Shown piece after piece: positions 27,121 through 36,010 of a stretch of DNA of 64,000 bases. Below the pieces are notes generated by a model, which saw nothing but the letters and a program-made list of their open reading frames with translations, had not been told where the DNA came from and ran no database searches. Origin of the DNA: Streptomyces sp. NBRC 110611 (GTDB lineage Bacteria; Actinomycetota; Actinomycetes; Streptomycetales; Streptomycetaceae); assembly GCF_001590865.1 (NCBI RefSeq), contig NZ_BBUY01000014.1:81291-145290 (forward strand). The letters are read 5' to 3'. A program made the translations under genes and the position numbers. Positions within the stretch are counted from its first letter, which is position 1; every line of letters begins with the position of its first letter.

Positions 27121-27380
27121 GGCTGTGACGCCATCCGTCAGACACGCGAGACCTTCGCCGCCGGGCACTGCACCGTGATCTTCGCTGGCATCTGCCGGTG
27201 TGGCGACGAGGTGCGACGGGCTGTCGGGAGGGCTAGCGTCGAAGCTAGGTCAGGGCCAGTGATACGCATGATCGGCCGTCCGGTTCGCGGCATGTGAGCC
27301 GACCGTGATCGGCCGCGATTGAGGTCCCAGGTGTCGGGCCGCTTCGTCGGCAGTTCGGCCAAGAACGTGGGGAGCGAACC

Positions 27381-27743
27381 ATGGCCGCCCGGGTTGCGAT
27401 CAACGGGCTCGGCCGCCTCGGCCCGCTCGGCGCCGACCGAGTATGCGTTCGACGTGGCCGGCATCGTCTGGGTGACCGCACGGAAGGCGAACGGCTCCGA
27501 GGTCAACGAGATCTTCCGGCACGTGGCCGCTACCAGGACGGTCTGGGTGTCGTAGACAAACCCCCGGTATCCAACGGCATCGGGGCGTGTCCGCGAGCAT
27601 CCGCCATCGGGCTCGCGCTGATCGCCGTTGCCTCCGACGACCTGCCGGTGGTCACAGCCGAGTACGGCAACGAGCGGGGCCGTGTTCGGCAGATGGCGTG
27701 TCAGGCACTGGCCGTACCGGGCGAGGCGGCATCTCCGCGATGA
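27381..27743 (+). pseudogene. Decayed glyceraldehyde-3-phosphate dehydrogenase
   Basis: The start ATGGCC gives AARVAINGLGRLG, the NAD-binding motif of GAPDH. The next conserved piece, VWVTARKANGSEVNEIFRHV in another frame, and then VVDKPPVSNGIGACPRASAI and VVTAEYGNERGR match the C-terminal third (DNEWGY region). The catalytic Cys region is deleted and two frame changes occur. Its final TGA overlaps the pfkB ATG (ATGA), which suggests a former gap-pfkB operon. Confidence 0.7.
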
Positions 27744-28723
27744 GCACAGCAGTACCGGATCCCGCCGCGGCCGGGCGAGTCCTCACCCTGACGGTGAACC
27801 CCACCGTCGACATCTGCTGGGATGTCGGCCACCTTGTCGACATCGGCAAGAACCGTGCCCGGGTCAGGTCCGTGGCGGGCGGGGGCGGGGGAATCAACGT
27901 CGCCCGCGGTGTGGCGCGACTCGGAGGACGAGCCACCGCCGTCCACACCGCCGGCCGCGAGACCGGCTGCCGCCTGAACAGGTTGCTGGACGAAGAGGGC
28001 ATCGACCACATCGCCGTCGACATCGACGGTGAGACCCGCGAAGCACTCGTGCTGTTCGAGACCGAGTCGCACCGCAGCCATCACATCGTCCCGCCCGGCC
28101 CGCGCCTCGACGACCATGAGGGACGACGCTGCCTGGACGTGCTGGGGCAGGCGATCGGCACCAGCAGGTACGTCGTGGCCAGCGGCAGCCTGCCCGGCGG
28201 CCTGCCTGACGACTTCTACGCGGCGGTTGCTCGCCGGGTCAAGGCGGCCGGAGCCCGGCTGGTGCTGGACACCTCAGGCCCGGCGCTGCGGCAGGGGCTC
28301 GGGGAAGGCGTCTTCCTGTTCAGGTGCAACCGGACGGAGGCCGCCGAACTCCTCGGCCGGACCGTCCGCAGCTTCGACGACGCCCTAGCGGTGAACGAGC
28401 AACTGCTCGCCACGGGGGCTGCCGAGATCGCCGTCACCACGATCGGTGACCTGGGCGCGCTCTGCTCGACCCGTTACGGCCACACCGAACTGCATGCACC
28501 GCCGCTGCCCGGGGAGCTGCTCAGCGACGCCGGTGCCGGAGACAGCATGGTGGCCGCGCTCACCGTACGGCTGGCCGCAGGGGCCGATCCGGTCAGCGCC
28601 TGCGCGCTGGGGGTGGCCGTGGCCGCCGCTTCGGTGCTCACCCCCGGCACGGAGCCCTTCGACCGTGGGGTGGCAGAGTCCCTCCGCTCCGACGTGGGGA
28701 TGAAGTTCCGAACCAGGTCGTGA
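27740..28723 (+). CDS. pfkB: PfkB-family sugar-phosphate kinase (1-phosphofructokinase type)
   Basis: A 327-residue ribokinase-fold kinase. LTVNPTVDICWDV, GGGGGINVARGVARLGG (about 50-66) and the catalytic DAGAGDSMVAAL (Asp at about 268) are present. It phosphorylates fructose-6-phosphate, fructose-1-phosphate or tagatose-6-phosphate; sequence alone does not decide which. The mycobacterial PfkB Rv2029c is a DosR target. The ATG overlaps the stop of the gap pseudogene, so it probably used that gene's promoter. Confidence 0.85.
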   Translation: MSTAVPDPAAAGRVLTLTVNPTVDICWDVGHLVDIGKNRARVRSVAGGGGGINVARGVARLGGRATAVHTAGRETGCRLNRLLDEEGIDHIAVDIDGETREALVLFETESHRSHHIVPPGPRLDDHEGRRCLDVLGQAIGTSRYVVASGSLPGGLPDDFYAAVARRVKAAGARLVLDTSGPALRQGLGEGVFLFRCNRTEAAELLGRTVRSFDDALAVNEQLLATGAAEIAVTTIGDLGALCSTRYGHTELHAPPLPGELLSDAGAGDSMVAALTVRLAAGADPVSACALGVAVAAASVLTPGTEPFDRGVAESLRSDVGMKFRTRS

Positions 28724-28894
28724 TCGGGAGCGTTGACCGTCGCGTCGTTCCCCTGACGTCGGTCTCGCTGTCCCTTCTGGGGCGTCGCCCACCTGTCCGC
28801 CGGCGGGTACGCAACTCCGACTCGTCCGGGCCCACGTACGCAGGTTCCTCACGCGGCCCGTCCGGCCGCCGGGCTGTTGCGGGGTCCCCGCGTC

Positions 28895-29275
28895 TCACGC
28901 TTCCTCGTAGAGCGCCGAATACACCTGCGTGATGAGGTGACACTGACTGTCGCTGAGGCCGCACAGCAGGGGTTCGCCCTCGTTCCCCGGGTGATATCCG
29001 CAGATGGCCACGCCGCCGAACCAGTAACGGTCCGGTCCGCCCAAGGCGCCGATCAGCCGACTCGCGAGGCGATTGGGCGGGTACTTGTCCTTGGCCAGCC
29101 CGGCGGTGTCCGCGGCGAGCCCGCGCATCCCCGCAATGGAGCCGGACGCGTGGTGAATGACGAAGTCGGACGCCTTGCCGCCGTACGGATCCACCTCCCG
29201 CCGTAACTCCTCCAGGGCCGCTTCCCGAATGGTCATACCGGTTTCCGGTCTGACCATTGCATATCGCGGTCCCAT
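28895..29275 (-). CDS. Hypothetical protein
   Basis: A 126-residue protein. ATG 29275 was chosen because GGAGG lies about 10 nt upstream; an upstream ATG at 29320 lacks one. Notable blocks are DFVIHHASGSIAGMRGLA, DRYWFGGVAICGYHPGNEGE and LCGLSDSQCHLITQVYSALY, with three Cys in the last third. No transmembrane segment is seen. The family was not recognised; good codon bias supports a real gene. Confidence 0.6.
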   Translation of the reverse strand: MGPRYAMVRPETGMTIREAALEELRREVDPYGGKASDFVIHHASGSIAGMRGLAADTAGLAKDKYPPNRLASRLIGALGGPDRYWFGGVAICGYHPGNEGEPLLCGLSDSQCHLITQVYSALYEEA

Positions 29276-29558
29276 CGCTGATCCCACCTCCCAGTCGGGT
29301 TCGGTTGACGCATACCTCATCGCGGCAGCCTGGTGCCTGCCTCCAGCTCACCCCTGAAGAGACACCAGCGCCACTCGGACGAGTAGCGCTGGACCGCAAT
29401 CCGGCGCTGGCGGTGCTACACCTGCCTGTGTGGATCCGGATTGGAACGGCTCTGCCCTGGCGGGAAAGTCGGCGCATCTGCCGTCCGGCGTGTGCGCATG
29501 CGGGGCCGTCGCAGGTGGCAGCCGCCTTTGGCGCTTCGTCTTCCACCGGTGGTGACGG

Positions 29559-30629
29559 ATGGTGTCTGAGCGGTCGTACACCACTCCGGAGAACCCTGCG
29601 GACCATCTCGCTCGGCCGGGCTGGTTGACCTGGTGCGGCGCCGGCCTGCTGCTGGTGGCCGCGGTGTGGGTGGCTGTGTGGCGACGACACGAGCTGGCGC
29701 AGGCGTTCGACCTCATCTCCCGGGTGCATTTCCCTCAGCTGATGGTTGCTGTGGGGTTCGAGGCATTGTCGGTGGTGTGCTTCGTGGCCGTGCCGCGCTG
29801 GCTGCTGCGGGCGGGCGGGGTGCGGTGGAGCCTGCGGCGGATGGCGGCGATCGCCGTAGCGGCCAACGCCGTGGCGGGAGCGCTGCCCGGTGGGGCGGCC
29901 CTTGCCAGCGCCTGGATGTTTCGGCAGCTGAGCCGCCGGAGGGTCGAACCGGCCCTGGCGGCCGCCGTACTGGTCTCCGCCGGGGTGCTTGCGGTGCTTG
30001 GTCTGGCCGTCCTGATCGTGGTCGGCTTGTTCACCGTTGGTGCAACCGGGGCCGCCGCCGTTCTTCGCCCGGCTGCCGGCCTCCTGGGGCTGGCGCTGCT
30101 GTCCGGCCTGGCGATCCTCGGCCTGTCCCGTTCCGCAGGCTTTCGCGCAACGGTGCGACGGCGCTGGGACCGGATGGGGCAGCGGTCCGCACGCGCGCAC
30201 AGGGCCCAACAGGCACTGGCGCAGGTGGTGGTGCAGATCCGGAGCCTGCGGCCTGGTTTCCGGACGTGGCTGCGCCCGGCCGTGCTCGCGCTGCTGAACT
30301 GGACTTTTGACGCGGCGTGTCTGGCCGCCTGCCTGTGGGCACTGGGCATCGGCGTGCCCTGGCACGGACTGCTGCTCGCCTACGGGCTCACTCAGATCCC
30401 CGGCAGCCTGCGCCTGACGCCCGGCAGCCTGGGCGTGGTCGAGGCGAGCCTGTCCGTGCTGCTCGTGCTGTACGGCCTGACGCCCGGCTCGGCGATCGGC
30501 GCGACTCTGCTGTACCGGGCCATCAGCTACTGGGCACTGCAGCCGATCGGCTGGGCCTGCTGGATCGGCGTAACGTTCCACGCCGATCAGCCCGAGACGT
30601 CCGATCACCCTTCGTCGTCGCACGGGTAG
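29559..30629 (+). CDS. LPG-synthase-TM/YbhN-type flippase-like membrane protein
   Basis: A 356-residue integral membrane protein with about eight helices. Conserved blocks of the lysylphosphatidylglycerol synthase TM family (UPF0104/AglD-like) include AVAGALPGGAALASAWMFRQ (about 110) and LRLTPGSLGVVEASLSVLL (about 285). The soluble aminoacyl-transfer domain of MprF is absent, so it probably moves a lipid or polyprenol-linked substrate. The ribosome binding site is weak (GGTGGTGACGG). No clear operon partner. Confidence 0.8.
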   Translation: MVSERSYTTPENPADHLARPGWLTWCGAGLLLVAAVWVAVWRRHELAQAFDLISRVHFPQLMVAVGFEALSVVCFVAVPRWLLRAGGVRWSLRRMAAIAVAANAVAGALPGGAALASAWMFRQLSRRRVEPALAAAVLVSAGVLAVLGLAVLIVVGLFTVGATGAAAVLRPAAGLLGLALLSGLAILGLSRSAGFRATVRRRWDRMGQRSARAHRAQQALAQVVVQIRSLRPGFRTWLRPAVLALLNWTFDAACLAACLWALGIGVPWHGLLLAYGLTQIPGSLRLTPGSLGVVEASLSVLLVLYGLTPGSAIGATLLYRAISYWALQPIGWACWIGVTFHADQPETSDHPSSSHG

Positions 30630-30834
30630 GACCTGTCGGCTCCGCCCGATCGGGACGCCACTCCGGCGGCACGTGGCGGTGACCGGAGATTTGCGTAGTG
30701 CCTCATGTAGCGCCTCATGGGGCCAATCGCACCCGAAAAGGAAATAGCTGTAAAAATTGAACCTGAGTCGCGCTGGGCTGTGCGCCGGCCTCCGCTCGGG
30801 CCACACACCGACTGTGCACGGAGAGGGGAACGGC

Positions 30835-31608
30835 ATGCTGGAGAGAGCCACGGACGCACCCGCCGGCGTCACCGCGGTAAAGGCGATCGGGACCGTGTCG
30901 AAGAGCGACTACCAGGCGGTGGTCGAGCCACTCATCGAGGACGCTCGAAGGGAAGGCCGCCGCATTCGCATCCTGTGCGAGATCGGCCCCGAGTTCACGT
31001 CCTTCACCCCCGCAGCTGCCTGGGAGGATCTCAAGGTCGGCATGGGTGCCATGAGACTGTTCGAGGGGTGTGCGGTCGTCAGTGACGTGCGCTGGATCCG
31101 TGAGTCGACCCGGTTGACGAGCTTTCTGATGTCCTGTCCGGTGCGCGTCTTCGGAAGCCAGGAGCGCGACGAGGCCCTTCGCTGGCTGGCGTCGCTTCCC
31201 GAGGGCCCCGGTATTTCCCACCGGCTGACCGATTCCGAAGTCCTCGTGGTCGAGGTCGAACAACCCCTGCGCGCACAGGACTTCGACGCCCTCGCATTGA
31301 CCGTGGACAGCTGGCTCGGGACACACGCCGCATTGGCCGGCGTCGTGATCCATGCGCGCGAGTTCCCCGGCTGGGAGAACATCGGCGGCCTGATCCGTCA
31401 TGTGCGGTTCCTTCGCGACCACCACCGCAAGGTCCGGAAGATCGCACTGGCCGCTGACAGCAAGGTCGCCGCCGTGATGCCCCAGCTTGCGAATCACTTC
31501 GTTCGGGCCGAAGTGCGGCGGTTCGCCTACGACGAACTCGATGCCGCCCTCGCGTGGGCGGCCAGCCCTCCGGTTCGCCAGTCGACTGCAGTCGGGCCCC
31601 GACGCTAG
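30835..31608 (+). CDS. Tandem SpoIIAA/STAS-like domain protein
   Basis: A 257-residue soluble protein starting at ATG 30835 after GAGAGGGG. Two SpoIIAA-like domains follow each other: about 12-125 (GTVSKSDYQAVVEPLIEDAR, RILCEIGPEFTSF) and about 138-250 (VEVEQPLRAQDFDALALTV, GVVIHAREFPGWENIGGL). Each ends in the AALRWLAS/AALAWAAS-type helix. Single-domain relatives bind lipids or act in stress signalling. The upstream region is A/T-rich near 30740-30765. The 3' end overlaps the convergent CysRS-like gene by 4 bp. Confidence 0.75.
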   Translation: MLERATDAPAGVTAVKAIGTVSKSDYQAVVEPLIEDARREGRRIRILCEIGPEFTSFTPAAAWEDLKVGMGAMRLFEGCAVVSDVRWIRESTRLTSFLMSCPVRVFGSQERDEALRWLASLPEGPGISHRLTDSEVLVVEVEQPLRAQDFDALALTVDSWLGTHAALAGVVIHAREFPGWENIGGLIRHVRFLRDHHRKVRKIALAADSKVAAVMPQLANHFVRAEVRRFAYDELDAALAWAASPPVRQSTAVGPRR

Positions 31609-32357
31609 GTGCGACCGACGTCGCGGACGAGGTCCAGGCCGAGGACGCGGTCCAGGTAGGCGAAGACCTCGAACTTGGCGCCGTCTGGGATCTCTCGCCT
31701 GGCTGCGACGTGGCGCAGCACGGCCAGGACGCGGGGAGTGCTGAGGCCGTCGGCGAGCGCGGTGCGGGCTTGGCAGCGGATGTCGTCGGGGATCGGCCTG
31801 GACGGCGACCGTGCCCAGTCGGCCACGCGGTCACGCCAGAGGGTGAGCGTCTGCTCGGCGTCGGTCAGCATGCGGGAGGTGAGAGGGATGGGCTCACGGT
31901 GGGGATGGCTCAGCAGTGCCAGCCGGAGGGCCAGTGGATCTGCCACCGCTCCTTCATGGAGCCCTGGGACCGCCATGAGGCGCTGTCGCACGGGCCCGAC
32001 CTCGATCCACACGCCGTGCTCGGTGTCCGACCGTTGTGTTCCGGAAACGTGCACGTCGGCGGCTGCCATGCCGTCGGCGGCAGGTGGGTTGATGCCCAGC
32101 GCGGCCGTGGCGCGGTCGAGTGCTTTGACCTGCTCGGGCGGCAGATGCGGCAGGTTAAGGGTGTGGCGCGCCTGAACCCCGGCCGTCTCGGCGGCACGGA
32201 ACAGCACGTCGCCGACGAGCAGCGCGCGCAGGTCGGCGGCGCCGATGGCCAGGCCCGGACACGACAGGTGGACGCACATCCGCAGCACCCCCCGGCGCAG
32301 GGCGGGAAGCTCCACCAGGTGGTGGGTCCGGCCGTCGGTGACACGTAGCACGCTCAT
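31605..32357 (-). CDS. Degenerate cysteinyl-tRNA synthetase-like protein
   Basis: A 250-residue protein resembling CysRS/MshC in order but lacking catalytic signatures. RMCVHLSCPGLAIGAADLRA lies where MYVCGPTVY...HIGH would be, and no KMSKS loop is present. The blocks after it do match: DPLALRLALLSHPHREPI, LTLWRDRVADWA and the anticodon-side AKFEVFAYLDRVLGLDL. Zinc ligands are incomplete. It is about half of normal size, so aminoacylation is unlikely; a regulatory or acyl-transfer role is possible. It follows slipin by 4 bp, as a two-gene operon. Confidence 0.65.
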   Translation of the reverse strand: MSVLRVTDGRTHHLVELPALRRGVLRMCVHLSCPGLAIGAADLRALLVGDVLFRAAETAGVQARHTLNLPHLPPEQVKALDRATAALGINPPAADGMAAADVHVSGTQRSDTEHGVWIEVGPVRQRLMAVPGLHEGAVADPLALRLALLSHPHREPIPLTSRMLTDAEQTLTLWRDRVADWARSPSRPIPDDIRCQARTALADGLSTPRVLAVLRHVAARREIPDGAKFEVFAYLDRVLGLDLVRDVGRT

Positions 32358-32361
32358 GACG

Positions 32362-33147
32362 CTACGCGGACCTGCCGCTGCCCGCGGGCTCTCTTGGCGG
32401 GTCGAACGTCGGCAGTGGTGCGGTGGTGTGCCTGGTTTCGTCTTCGACGAATCGGCTCAGGGCGCGGGTGCTCTCCAGGAACTGGGCAGGGAAGACGATG
32501 GTGGAGTTCTTCTCCGCGGCAATCTCGGAGAGGATCTGCAGGTTTCGCAGTTGCAGGGCCACGGGGTGGGCGCTGATGACGTCGGCGGCCTCGGCGAGGC
32601 GGTCGGCGCTGAGGGCTTCTCCCTCGGCAGCGATGATCTTGGCACGCTTCTCGCGCTCGGCCTCGGCCTGGCGTGCCATGGCGCGCTGCATGGTGGGCGG
32701 CAGTTCGATGTCCTTCAGCTCCACCAGCAACACGTACACGCCCCACCGCTGGGTCAGTCCGTCGAGGATGTCCTTGATCCGGATGTTCAGCGTTTCGGTG
32801 TCGGTGAGGACTTGATCCAGCAGGGAGCGGCCCACGACGTTGCGTACCGTGGTCTGGGCGATCTGGCCGATCGCGGCCGACACGTCCTCGATCTCCACGA
32901 TGGACTTCACCGGGTCGACGCGCCGGAAGTAGGCGACGGCTGCAACGCCGATGGAAACGTTGTCCCGGGTGATGACCTGCTGGGAAGGGATCGGCATGGT
33001 CACTGTCCGCAGCGTGACCTTCCACATCCGGTCCACCACGGGGATCATGAAGCGGATCCCTGGTTCACGGACGTTGCGCAGCTTTCCGAAGCGGAACACG
33101 ACTCCGCGTTCGTACTGGCGCACAATCGCGACGCCGAGGTTCGCCAT
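32362..33147 (-). CDS. Slipin (SPFH/band 7) protein
   Basis: A 261-residue membrane-scaffold protein. ATG 33147 follows GGAGGT by 7 nt; a GTG at 33156 would overlap that site. The SPFH domain has [49 protein letters not shown], and an alpha-helical Ala/Glu-rich part ([20 protein letters not shown]) before a disordered tail. Slipins oligomerise at lipid microdomains and usually pair with an NfeD protein, which is absent. Here the partner gene is the CysRS-like protein. Confidence 0.9.
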   Translation of the reverse strand: MANLGVAIVRQYERGVVFRFGKLRNVREPGIRFMIPVVDRMWKVTLRTVTMPIPSQQVITRDNVSIGVAAVAYFRRVDPVKSIVEIEDVSAAIGQIAQTTVRNVVGRSLLDQVLTDTETLNIRIKDILDGLTQRWGVYVLLVELKDIELPPTMQRAMARQAEAEREKRAKIIAAEGEALSADRLAEAADVISAHPVALQLRNLQILSEIAAEKNSTIVFPAQFLESTRALSRFVEDETRHTTAPLPTFDPPREPAGSGRSA

Positions 33148-33205
33148 GGCGCCCACCTCCTTACGGCGTTTGCTCCACGGTCGCTCGGCCAGGCCGCCTA
33201 CGCTT

Positions 33206-33220
33206 GGGCCTTCCGGTCCT
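33206..33220 (+). promoter_or_regulatory. Putative OsdR/DevR-type box, slipin/CBS interval
   Basis: GGGCCTTCCGGTCCT shares the GGGCC-N5-GGTCC arms of the box seen elsewhere. It lies between the divergent slipin and CBS genes, 59 bp from the slipin start. Centre bases differ from the best boxes. Confidence 0.4.
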
Positions 33221-33227
33221 GCCGCCG

Positions 33228-33243
33228 GGGCCGACCGGTTCCC
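33228..33243 (+). promoter_or_regulatory. Second putative box, slipin/CBS interval
   Basis: GGGCCGACCGGTTCCC differs from the best boxes mainly by one extra base in the right arm. It is 7 bp from the preceding candidate, so the two may act as a pair. Confidence 0.35.
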
Positions 33244-33405
33244 GCAACCGGCATCACCGTGCGGATTCCCTGGCAGAGGTGCTGGCAGGGGCGGGGCGTG
33301 GGCCGTTCGGCTGGCAGGCCGGATCCCGATCTCCCACAGTGGTAGGTGTCTGCTCGGTCAGGGACATGGGCGGAGGAGCCGCTCAGGGAAGGGACAGGGA
33401 GGGCC

Positions 33406-33840
33406 ATGGAGGTCAAGTACGCCATGAGTTCACCGCCGGTCAGCGTGCTGCCCGATGCCTCCTTGGAGGCAGCGGCTCGTCACATGGCCGATGCGGGAGT
33501 GGGCGCACTGCCCGTGGTGCACGGCGAGGAAGTGATCGGCGTGGTCACCAACCGGGATCTGGTCGTCCGGCCGATGGCCCACGGGTTGTCGCCTCAGCTG
33601 AAGGTCGAGACGGTGATGTCCGTCGACCCGGTGACCGTTGACGCCAACACACCTGTCACCGTCGCACTGCACGCCATGCAATCGATCAAGATCCGCCACC
33701 TGCCTGTCGTGGACCACAAACGACTGGTGGGCATGGTCTCCTTCGACGACCTCTTCTCGTACCTGTCCGTGCAGTTGGGGGCGCTGGCGGACGTGGTCGA
33801 CGTGTCTCGCAAGGAACCGGGATCATTCCCTCCCCGCTAA
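33406..33840 (+). CDS. Two-CBS domain protein (Hrp1-like)
   Basis: A 144-residue protein starting at ATG 33406 after GGGAGGG. It is a single Bateman module: AMSSPPVSVLPDASLEAAAR with VGALPVVHGEEVIGVVTNRDL, then VMSVDPVTVDANTPVTVAL with HLPVVDHKRLVGMVSFDDL. Such stand-alone pairs bind AMP/ATP or SAM. The mycobacterial Hrp1 (Rv2626c) is a strongly DosR-induced relative. It is divergent from slipin with two candidate boxes between. Confidence 0.85.
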   Translation: MEVKYAMSSPPVSVLPDASLEAAARHMADAGVGALPVVHGEEVIGVVTNRDLVVRPMAHGLSPQLKVETVMSVDPVTVDANTPVTVALHAMQSIKIRHLPVVDHKRLVGMVSFDDLFSYLSVQLGALADVVDVSRKEPGSFPPR

Positions 33841-34416
33841 GGCGGCACACGCAGCCGCTCCGCGACGGTCCCGTACGTACGTGAGCGCGAACCCTGGTGT
33901 TGTGGACGTCAGAGACGGGAAGCGAGCGCCACCCAGGCGGAGAAACGCAATTGGCCGTCCTCGCCGACGGGGAACACGCTGCGGGCGAACACGCCCTCGT
34001 CGTCGCCCGCAGCGGGCACCCGTGCCCGTCCTGGTGCGAAGTTCGGTGATCGACCAGTCGGTCGATCTGAGCGTCGTGTGCAGGTCCAGCGCGTCTCCCA
34101 CCGCGAAGTCGACCGCGATGCCCCGGACCCTCGCACGTCGTGCGGCCTCCTCTATCGCGGCTGGTGCCACGTCGACGCCGGTGACCCGGTACCCCTTGCC
34201 CGCGAGGAACATCGCGTTGTCGCCCAGCCCGCAGCCGATGTCCAGAACATCCCCGGCGAAGCGCCCCTCCTGCTCCAGTTCGGCTACGAAGGGCAGAGCC
34301 TCGCCGAGGTCCCACGGCACCGTGCCGAATGCCGGAATGCCAGGGGCCGGGGAGCGCCCCTGGTAGAAGGCGTCGAAGTCGACGGCTGACGGATCGAAAT
34401 CGAACGGCTCGGCCAT
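33823..34416 (-). pseudogene. Truncated class I SAM methyltransferase
   Basis: ATG 34416 opens a good methyltransferase N-terminus: FYQGRSPAPGIPAFGTVPWD, VLDIGCGLGDNAMFLAGKGY, VTGVDVAPAAIEEAARRA, AVGDALDLHTTL. After about residue 118 the frame turns into Arg-rich sequence with poor codon bias. A different frame ends with GEDGQLRFSAWVALASRL. The substrate-binding half is missing, probably by deletion plus frameshift. Its open frame runs into the 3' end of the CBS gene. Confidence 0.6.
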
Positions 34417-34465
34417 GCCTTCCCTTTCGTCGATCAGCGCAGGCACGGCGGGCTCGTGCCTGCGC

Positions 34466-35353
34466 TCAGGTACCGGGGCTCGGGGAACAGGGGACGGCGA
34501 TGACGGGACAGCGCGCGTAGTGGAGTACCCCCTGGCTTACGGAGCCGAGCAGCATGCCCGTGAAGCCTCCGTGCCCCCGGGTTCCCACCACCAGGGCCAG
34601 CGCGTGGGCGGACGCCTTGGTGAGCTCTTCCACGGGGTGGCCGGTGACCACCTCGTGGTGCAGCTCCACCTCGGGATACGCCGCGGTGCGGCCGACCACG
34701 GTCTCGGCCAGCAGGCTGCGGCATGCCTGCTCCATAGCCGCCTCGTCCAGCACACCGAACCGGTGCGGCTGCCGCACGTACAGAGCCCGCAGGACAGCAC
34801 CCCGCAGGGCAGCCTCCCGGAAGGCGAAGTCGACGGCGGCCGCTGAATGCGGACTGCCGTCGACCCCGACGACGACATAGGGCGGCTGCTGGGTGACATG
34901 CTCAGCTTCGGGCACCACGACCACCGGGCACCGGGCGTGTGCCATCACCGGCAGCGCGACGGCGACCGAGCTGAACACCTCCTTGACCCTGCTCAGGTGG
35001 TACGAACCCAGTACCACCACCGCGGCCTCAGCTGCCTCCTCCCGCAGCACCCACGCCGGACTCCCCTCGGCCAGCACTCCGGAAACCTCCACCCGCGGCT
35101 GCCGGGCATGGGCAAAAGCCACTGCCTCTTCGAGCACGCGCTCACCGGCCTCGTGCAGCGCCTGGCTCCACTCCTCCCAGGACGGCCGCACCGCCGTCTG
35201 CCGGTAGACGGTGGGCGCCCCTGCGGCATGGACCAGACGCAAGGGGACATGGCGGCGGGCCGCTTCGTCCACTGCCCAGGCAACAGCCATCCGCCTGGAG
35301 GGTTCCGGGGGGACACCGGCCACGATCGGCCGACGCGTTTCCGCTGAAGCCAT
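34466..35353 (-). CDS. Two-domain universal stress protein
   Basis: A 295-residue protein; the second of two ATGs (35353) fits the GGAGG spacing. Domain 1 (about 10-145) has IVAGVPPEPSRRMAV and lacks a clear Gly signature (VLGSYHLSRVKEVFSS). Domain 2 (about 155-290) has VVGVDGSPHSAAAV and the ATP-type VVGTRGHGGFTGMLLGS. This tandem layout matches Rv2623-type dormancy Usps, where one domain binds ATP. It is the first gene after a 240-bp upstream gap without a clear box. Confidence 0.88.
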   Translation of the reverse strand: MASAETRRPIVAGVPPEPSRRMAVAWAVDEAARRHVPLRLVHAAGAPTVYRQTAVRPSWEEWSQALHEAGERVLEEAVAFAHARQPRVEVSGVLAEGSPAWVLREEAAEAAVVVLGSYHLSRVKEVFSSVAVALPVMAHARCPVVVVPEAEHVTQQPPYVVVGVDGSPHSAAAVDFAFREAALRGAVLRALYVRQPHRFGVLDEAAMEQACRSLLAETVVGRTAAYPEVELHHEVVTGHPVEELTKASAHALALVVGTRGHGGFTGMLLGSVSQGVLHYARCPVIAVPCSPSPGT

Positions 35354-35595
35354 CATCACCTCCCGGCCGCTCCCGCATGCCTCACCCACCCCTCCCGTCC
35401 CCAGCATGACGCCATCAGCAAGGGGTGTCTCGGCGTGGGGTCACGGTGCCTGCTCACGTCGCCGCCGCGTCCATTCCGGAGAGCGCCCTGACCCAGCCGG
35501 ACGAGAAGCGGAACCGCAACGCGTGCGGCATCAGCCGACACCTTCGGGCTCTACTGGGACGAGGGGAGTGACACTTCGCTGGTGGACTGGAGGCG

Positions 35596-35796
35596 TCACT
35601 GTGCTGCTTCGCTGACGCCGGTCATGCAGAGCGAGCAGTAGCGTTCCGTGACCGCCTCCGGACCGGCCGACACAGCACGTGCAGCGGTGCCCAGGTGGCG
35701 CCCGCACAGGGTGCTCCCAGCGTCGTTCTTGGCGATGACGTGCCATACGAGTATGGCTCTTTCGGCCGTTGTGGGCTCAGCGCGCATCTCGTACAT
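35596..35796 (-). CDS. Small Cys/His protein
   Basis: A 66-residue protein from ATG 35796, with GGAGGG 7 nt upstream. It contains STLCGRHLG and RYCSLCMTG, giving C-x2-H...C-x2-C, a possible zinc or iron site. The N-terminus (ERAILVWHVIAKNDAG) looks like a beta strand. No family was recognised. It is divergent from hsp20 and is likely co-regulated with its stress neighbours. Confidence 0.55.
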   Translation of the reverse strand: MYEMRAEPTTAERAILVWHVIAKNDAGSTLCGRHLGTAARAVSAGPEAVTERYCSLCMTGVSEAAQ

Positions 35797-36010
35797 CGGC
35801 GTGCCCTCCATTGCCCGTGCGTGTGCGGTGGCGGGGGCAGCCCGCCCGCACGTCCATGTAAGGGCGGGCAACCCGATCAGACCAGCCCGGTGCACCCAGC
35901 CGGGTGACCTGATGGAGGCTCCCGCCCCGGTTCGACCTGCGGGCTGCCACCGCGCAGCATGGAAGGAGGGTCAACACCCCCGACCTCTTCCTCTCTGGAG
36001 GTGGACTGCG

